Source: Candidatus Panguiarchaeum symbiosum | GTDB taxonomy: Archaea; Asgardarchaeota; Njordarchaeia; Njordarchaeales; Panguiarchaeaceae | Assembly (NCBI GenBank): GCA_024720975.1 | Contig: JANJXX010000002.1 | Span: 1 to 64,000, forward strand | Direction: 5' to 3' | DNA length: 64,000 nt | Shown here: positions 60,171-64,000 of the stretch, piece after piece | Numbering within the stretch: the first letter of the stretch is position 1 | Layout of the letters: every line of letters starts with the position of its first letter | Program-made: the position numbers and the translations under genes | The notes under the pieces: model-generated | What the model saw: the letters and a program-made list of their open reading frames with translations, nothing else | Told to the model about the DNA's origin: nothing | Database searches by the model: none

Positions 60171-60683
60171 ATGCCTACAAAGAGAGAGGCTAAATGCTAC
60201 AGAAAAGTGCCAGTCCATCCATACACTAGAGTGGAGTATATAAAAAGCGTGCCACAGTCCAAAATTAGGATCTTTAATATGGGCAACCCAAATGAAAGGT
60301 ATGACTATAAAGTGATGTTGATCTCTAAGCAAAGAGCTATGATTTTAGCGCGGGCATTGGAAGCAGCAAGGATAGCTACCAACAGATATTTAAGCGAAAG
60401 TATTGGTAAAGGTACCTTCTTCATTCGAGTCCGGCCAGTTCCTCATGCGATAGTGAGAGAAAGAAAGTTCCTAGGAACGGCCGGTGCCGATCGGATACAA
60501 AAAGGTATGAGACGAGCTTATGGAAAACCATCAGATCGCGCTGCAATAGTTGAAGTAAACGATATTATCTTAGAACTATGGGTCCACTCAAAGGATCTAG
60601 AAACTGCAAAAAAAGCAGCAAAATTAGCAGCATATAAAATAGGTGTGAGTACCAGAATCGAGGTTACGCCATTTAGCAAATGA
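60171..60683 (+). CDS. rpl10e: 50S ribosomal protein L10e (uL16)
   Basis: 170 aa; RVRPVPHAIVRERKFLGTAGADRIQKGMRRAYGKP. Confidence 0.97.
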   Translation: MPTKREAKCYRKVPVHPYTRVEYIKSVPQSKIRIFNMGNPNERYDYKVMLISKQRAMILARALEAARIATNRYLSESIGKGTFFIRVRPVPHAIVRERKFLGTAGADRIQKGMRRAYGKPSDRAAIVEVNDIILELWVHSKDLETAKKAAKLAAYKIGVSTRIEVTPFSK

Positions 60684-60786
60684 CAATAATTAATCATTAT
60701 CACAATTATGATGTATGCGATTAATGATTATTCAGCATGCCTTTTAATTTCCGAATTAAGATAAAATTGTCAGTGAGGGAACATCC

Positions 60787-61284
60787 ATGTCAAAACGAAA
60801 GGCGAAACTCATATTACCTAAGAGTCTGATCAACAAATTTATAAAACCACCAGAATTCAAAAATATTGTACGTATTGTCGATACTGATTTACCCGGAGAA
60901 CTTCCAGTATTGTGGGCGTTGACTAGAATCCTAGGCGTTGGCATAAGTTTTGCAAACGCTATCGTAAAAGTAGCAGATATTGATCCTAGGCGCCTACTTG
61001 GCACCCTAACAGATGAAGAAATAGCAAAACTGGACAGTATTATAAGAAATCCCATTCAGTATGCTATTCCGGCATGGTTGTTAAATCGAAGATACGATAG
61101 AGAAACCGGAGAGCACATCCATCTTACAGGTAGCAAATTAACTCTCCAGCTTAAAAAAGACATTGAACGCCTAATAAATCTAGGGCACTGGAGAGGAATC
61201 AGACATAGCAGGGGACTTAAAGTCCGAGGTCAAAGACTCGGACGCAGCAGACCAAGAGCTATTATACACCACCTTAAGAGGTAA
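60787..61284 (+). CDS. rps13: 30S ribosomal protein S13 (uS13)
   Basis: WALTRILGVGISFANAIV; HWRGIRHSRGLKVRGQRLGRSRPRA. Confidence 0.97.
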   Translation: MSKRKAKLILPKSLINKFIKPPEFKNIVRIVDTDLPGELPVLWALTRILGVGISFANAIVKVADIDPRRLLGTLTDEEIAKLDSIIRNPIQYAIPAWLLNRRYDRETGEHIHLTGSKLTLQLKKDIERLINLGHWRGIRHSRGLKVRGQRLGRSRPRAIIHHLKR

Positions 61285-61778
61285 TGCATATGCGAAGTCT
61301 TCGAAAGAAGTATAAAACCCCTCGTAAACCATTTGAGAAAGATAGACTTATTGAAGAAATGAGGCTTATTGGCGAATATGGATTAAGAAATAAACATGAG
61401 CTCTGGCGCACCAAAACGATGCTCTCTGAAATACGAAGACGCGCTCGAGAACTCCTAGCTCTGCCTCCTGATGAGAGAAAAAATGAAGAAGAAGCTCTCA
61501 TAGGACGCCTATACCAGTTAGGTATACTCGAGAAAAATTCAACATTGGATGATATACTAAAACTCAGGGTTGAAGATCTTTTGGAGAGACGCCTACAAAC
61601 AGTTGTCTGGAGACTCGGTTATGCTAAAACCCCCCATCAAGCACGGCAAATGATCGTGCATAGACACATAATAGTAAACGGGAAAATAGTTACGATTCCA
61701 TCTTTTCTTGTTAAAAGAGACGATGTAGTTGAAATTCACCCTCGATCCCCCTTTGCTAAAGCTCTACAAGAGGGATAG
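61284..61778 (+). CDS. rps4: 30S ribosomal protein S4 (uS4)
   Basis: RRKYKTPRKPFEKDRL-type N terminus; LLERRLQTVVWRLGYAKTPHQARQMIVHRHIIVNGKIV. Confidence 0.97.
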   Translation: MHMRSLRKKYKTPRKPFEKDRLIEEMRLIGEYGLRNKHELWRTKTMLSEIRRRARELLALPPDERKNEEEALIGRLYQLGILEKNSTLDDILKLRVEDLLERRLQTVVWRLGYAKTPHQARQMIVHRHIIVNGKIVTIPSFLVKRDDVVEIHPRSPFAKALQEG

Positions 61779-61817
61779 GAACTTAAATGACAAATTAAGA
61801 CTACAGGCGCAAAGTTT

Positions 61818-62405
61818 GTGTTAAGAAATGAGAGCTACTACCTTCTCGCATTTGAATTAGATTCACCAAGAGATCTATGCAATGTCATCTACTATGATTT
61901 CCTCCTAAGTCCCTCACCCAAGGTCTTACTGAAGGAGCGAAGAAAAATCCTTTACTTTGCTTCGCGCATCTTACGGGGGAAGGCGGGAAATTGTGTAGGT
62001 TTCTGCTTTTTCGTGATCACTCCTAATGAGATGAGTAAGGATTACTTAATATGCTCGGAGGATCGAGGTTTAATATCTGATGTGCCTGATCCTAAAGCTC
62101 CTGCATGCTTCGAAATTTTCAATGTAGAAGGTCTTCTTCGAGCGCCTGGTTCAGAAATAGCAATAAATGATCCCTGGATACGCCAATGGTCTTTTGTTAT
62201 TAAGGCGGATGAAAATATCATCACTCATATCACATCCAAGAGGGGGCGAATACTTCTTGCTCCGAAATCAGGCAATTACTTGATTATAATATCTAAAAAC
62301 TCACTAACAATCTCTTACCTAGAAGAATCCGCGACATATAAGTTAAAATCGCTGTCACCGGCGATCTTTCGGTGCGTAATGTTATACAAATTGCGTGATG
62401 TATAA
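61818..62405 (+). CDS. Hypothetical protein downstream of S4
   Basis: 195 aa intact ORF, no family recognised. Confidence 0.65.
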   Translation: MLRNESYYLLAFELDSPRDLCNVIYYDFLLSPSPKVLLKERRKILYFASRILRGKAGNCVGFCFFVITPNEMSKDYLICSEDRGLISDVPDPKAPACFEIFNVEGLLRAPGSEIAINDPWIRQWSFVIKADENIITHITSKRGRILLAPKSGNYLIIISKNSLTISYLEESATYKLKSLSPAIFRCVMLYKLRDV

Positions 62406-62463
62406 ACCATACCAGAAAGCTGCTGATTTCTTTGACTCTTGCATACGATGTTGCTATGTTTGA

Positions 62464-63006
62464 CTACCAATATGTTATGTCCTTGTCTGAAGTTTCTTCG
62501 GACGTACTCCGCTCTTTTTCTCCTTTGGTGCCCAATCCTAACAGCTTCTCAGATACGTATATATCAGCCTCACATTTTAAGGCAAGCAAAATTGCATGGG
62601 AGGGTACCATCTTGAGGGTTCTTTTTCCTTCAGGACTTTCTGAAATGTTTCTAATTTCTACCTCAGCAACATAGACTCCTAACTCTGGTATTACATCTGA
62701 TATTACTACCTTACATATTTTTGCCAATTCACAAACAAGATCTGACATCGAAAGTCTAAAATCCTTTGCCGGCTTCGGTGGTTTTCCACTTACCATTAGC
62801 CATATCTCCGTGGCAATTTCCATTGGGATTCCCATCAACCTTAGTGCGCGACCGTCTTCTAGCCGAAGTTCTATTACAGGTCTACGCAACTGCTCTTTCA
62901 ATTCCGGCGGCAGCAAAAGATGTGCATACGTGCGTGTTATGGGAAAGAGAATTGCTACATTTATCACTTTAATGCATTTTTCTTGCGATGTTTTTCCCCC
63001 ACCCAA
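62464..63006 (-). CDS. Bifunctional nuclease (DUF151)-like protein
   Basis: KVVISDVIPELGVYVAEVEI...KMVPSHAILLALKCEADIYVSEKLL matches the DUF151 C-terminal pattern. Confidence 0.72.
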   Translation of the reverse strand: MGGGKTSQEKCIKVINVAILFPITRTYAHLLLPPELKEQLRRPVIELRLEDGRALRLMGIPMEIATEIWLMVSGKPPKPAKDFRLSMSDLVCELAKICKVVISDVIPELGVYVAEVEIRNISESPEGKRTLKMVPSHAILLALKCEADIYVSEKLLGLGTKGEKERSTSEETSDKDITYW

Positions 63007-63104
63007 TGTGAACTCCTAAGTAGCGTCGTCAGTAAAATCTAGAACTCAGCCAACAATATTTAATATTTTTGGAATAATGGGTAAAGAGAAATTCTGGGAT
63101 AAAA

Positions 63105-63914
63105 ATGACGACTTTTCAACCGGTGAATATTTTTAGAGCATACAACATATTAATTTCATTGCCCGGAGAGATATCACAAGAAGATGCTATAAGTATCATA
63201 GTTGAGAAGTTCAAATTAAGCGAAAGAACAGCAAAGACATACCTTCGTGCCCTCAAGGTTTGGGGCTTCCTCTGGGGAGAAGAAACTCTTTATGTTAAAA
63301 AGACATCACTGGAGGAGTTCATTCTACAATTGCAGAGGCTATTTCTTGCCGATTTAGGAGCTTTTTTTGAAGTACTTAAGACTACTATCGAATCTCTTCC
63401 AGCCAGTTCCGTGTGGAGTATAGTTTTAACTCTTAGAAGTAAAGGTTTCGACGTAAGTGCTTGGAAATTAAAACACATTATACGTCTCCTTAAACAAGCT
63501 TGTTTGCTATGGGAAAAACGCTTTTATGAACCATTAAATCTTGAAGTCTCACTGCAGAATATCATATACGCTAGAATAATATCCCGAGGATACTACAGAC
63601 TCGGTAAGTTACTGAATGAACTCACGCGCGAATTGAACTTAAGCCACTGTGAAATTAAAAAGGTACTTGTACAAATGATTCTCAACCAGCAGATTTTAGT
63701 AAACGCACCTGAATCTCTTGTTAGAATTTGGATAAAAAGCTTACAATCAGGCTATTGTGATATTACTGAACTCTCACTCGAGAACGCTAATGCCGAGGAA
63801 TTAAACGAGCTGAAGCAACTTTCTACCTTATATCCTGATTTAATCTCTATTCGCGGCGATGTTCTCACAGTTAAAATTTTCGATGGTAACTTCATAGTGG
63901 TCCCATACAAATGA
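63105..63914 (+). CDS. Hypothetical protein with helix-turn-helix-like N terminus
   Basis: 269 aa; EDAISIIVEKFKLSERTAKTYLRALKVWGFLW. Confidence 0.65.
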   Translation: MTTFQPVNIFRAYNILISLPGEISQEDAISIIVEKFKLSERTAKTYLRALKVWGFLWGEETLYVKKTSLEEFILQLQRLFLADLGAFFEVLKTTIESLPASSVWSIVLTLRSKGFDVSAWKLKHIIRLLKQACLLWEKRFYEPLNLEVSLQNIIYARIISRGYYRLGKLLNELTRELNLSHCEIKKVLVQMILNQQILVNAPESLVRIWIKSLQSGYCDITELSLENANAEELNELKQLSTLYPDLISIRGDVLTVKIFDGNFIVVPYK

Positions 63915-63931
63915 TTTAAAAAGGAGTGTCT

Positions 63932-64000
63932 TAATCTTTGCGATAGGTTTCTATGAATTTCTCAATACTCGCCGCAGACCCTCTCAGTATTAACATGTCC
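63932..64000 (-). CDS. C-terminal end of a CDS continuing beyond the window
   Basis: Minus frame DMLILRGSAASIEKFIETYRKD* open to the window end. Confidence 0.5.

Noticed and set aside
1-64000. CRISPR array, Cas genes, toxin-antitoxin or defence island
   Set aside because: No direct-repeat array and no recognisable cas, restriction or toxin genes seen on reading the window

Overview
Archaeal chromosomal window dominated by information-processing genes. Gene content is TACK-like (archaeal RPC34-like protein, Gar1, Nep1, Brix, SBDS, exosome), but the taxon is an inference. Main blocks: (1) V/A-type ATPase genes C, D, I, K, E and H/G at 2.1-9.4 kb, without A, B or F, interleaved with an S14-S8-L6 ribosomal block. 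(2) Gar1-Brix-Pcc1-prefoldin-DUF3194-DHH at 26-29 kb. (3) HerA-NurA at 31.6-34.5 kb. (4) Exosome superoperon SBDS-Rrp4-Rrp41-Rrp42-L37ae-DUF2110. (5) TrpRS, GluRS, a tRNA cluster and a Dps-like ferritin, followed by decayed sequence. (6) rpoF-SRP54-primase-like operon. (7) Dispersed ribosomal fragments (L30; S6e-S2-RpoN; L1-L10; L10e-S13-S4). I recognise six tRNA genes, one with an intron, plus an annotated-size-filter casualty (a 53-aa rubredoxin). The most interesting observations are: three reading frames that extend upstream of the called start with no ATG/GTG/TTG, of which RpoN is the clearest because its conserved MIIPxRC start is encoded ATA-ATC-ATC-CCT behind a GGTGA Shine-Dalgarno-like motif; a V-ATPase subunit E fused to an extra C-terminal domain; an S6e with a long C-terminal extension; a tRNA-Ala(CGC) with A3-U70 instead of G3-U70; and a winged-helix/primase-like protein in an operon with SRP54. 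All family calls are by reading translated sequence; no searches were run.
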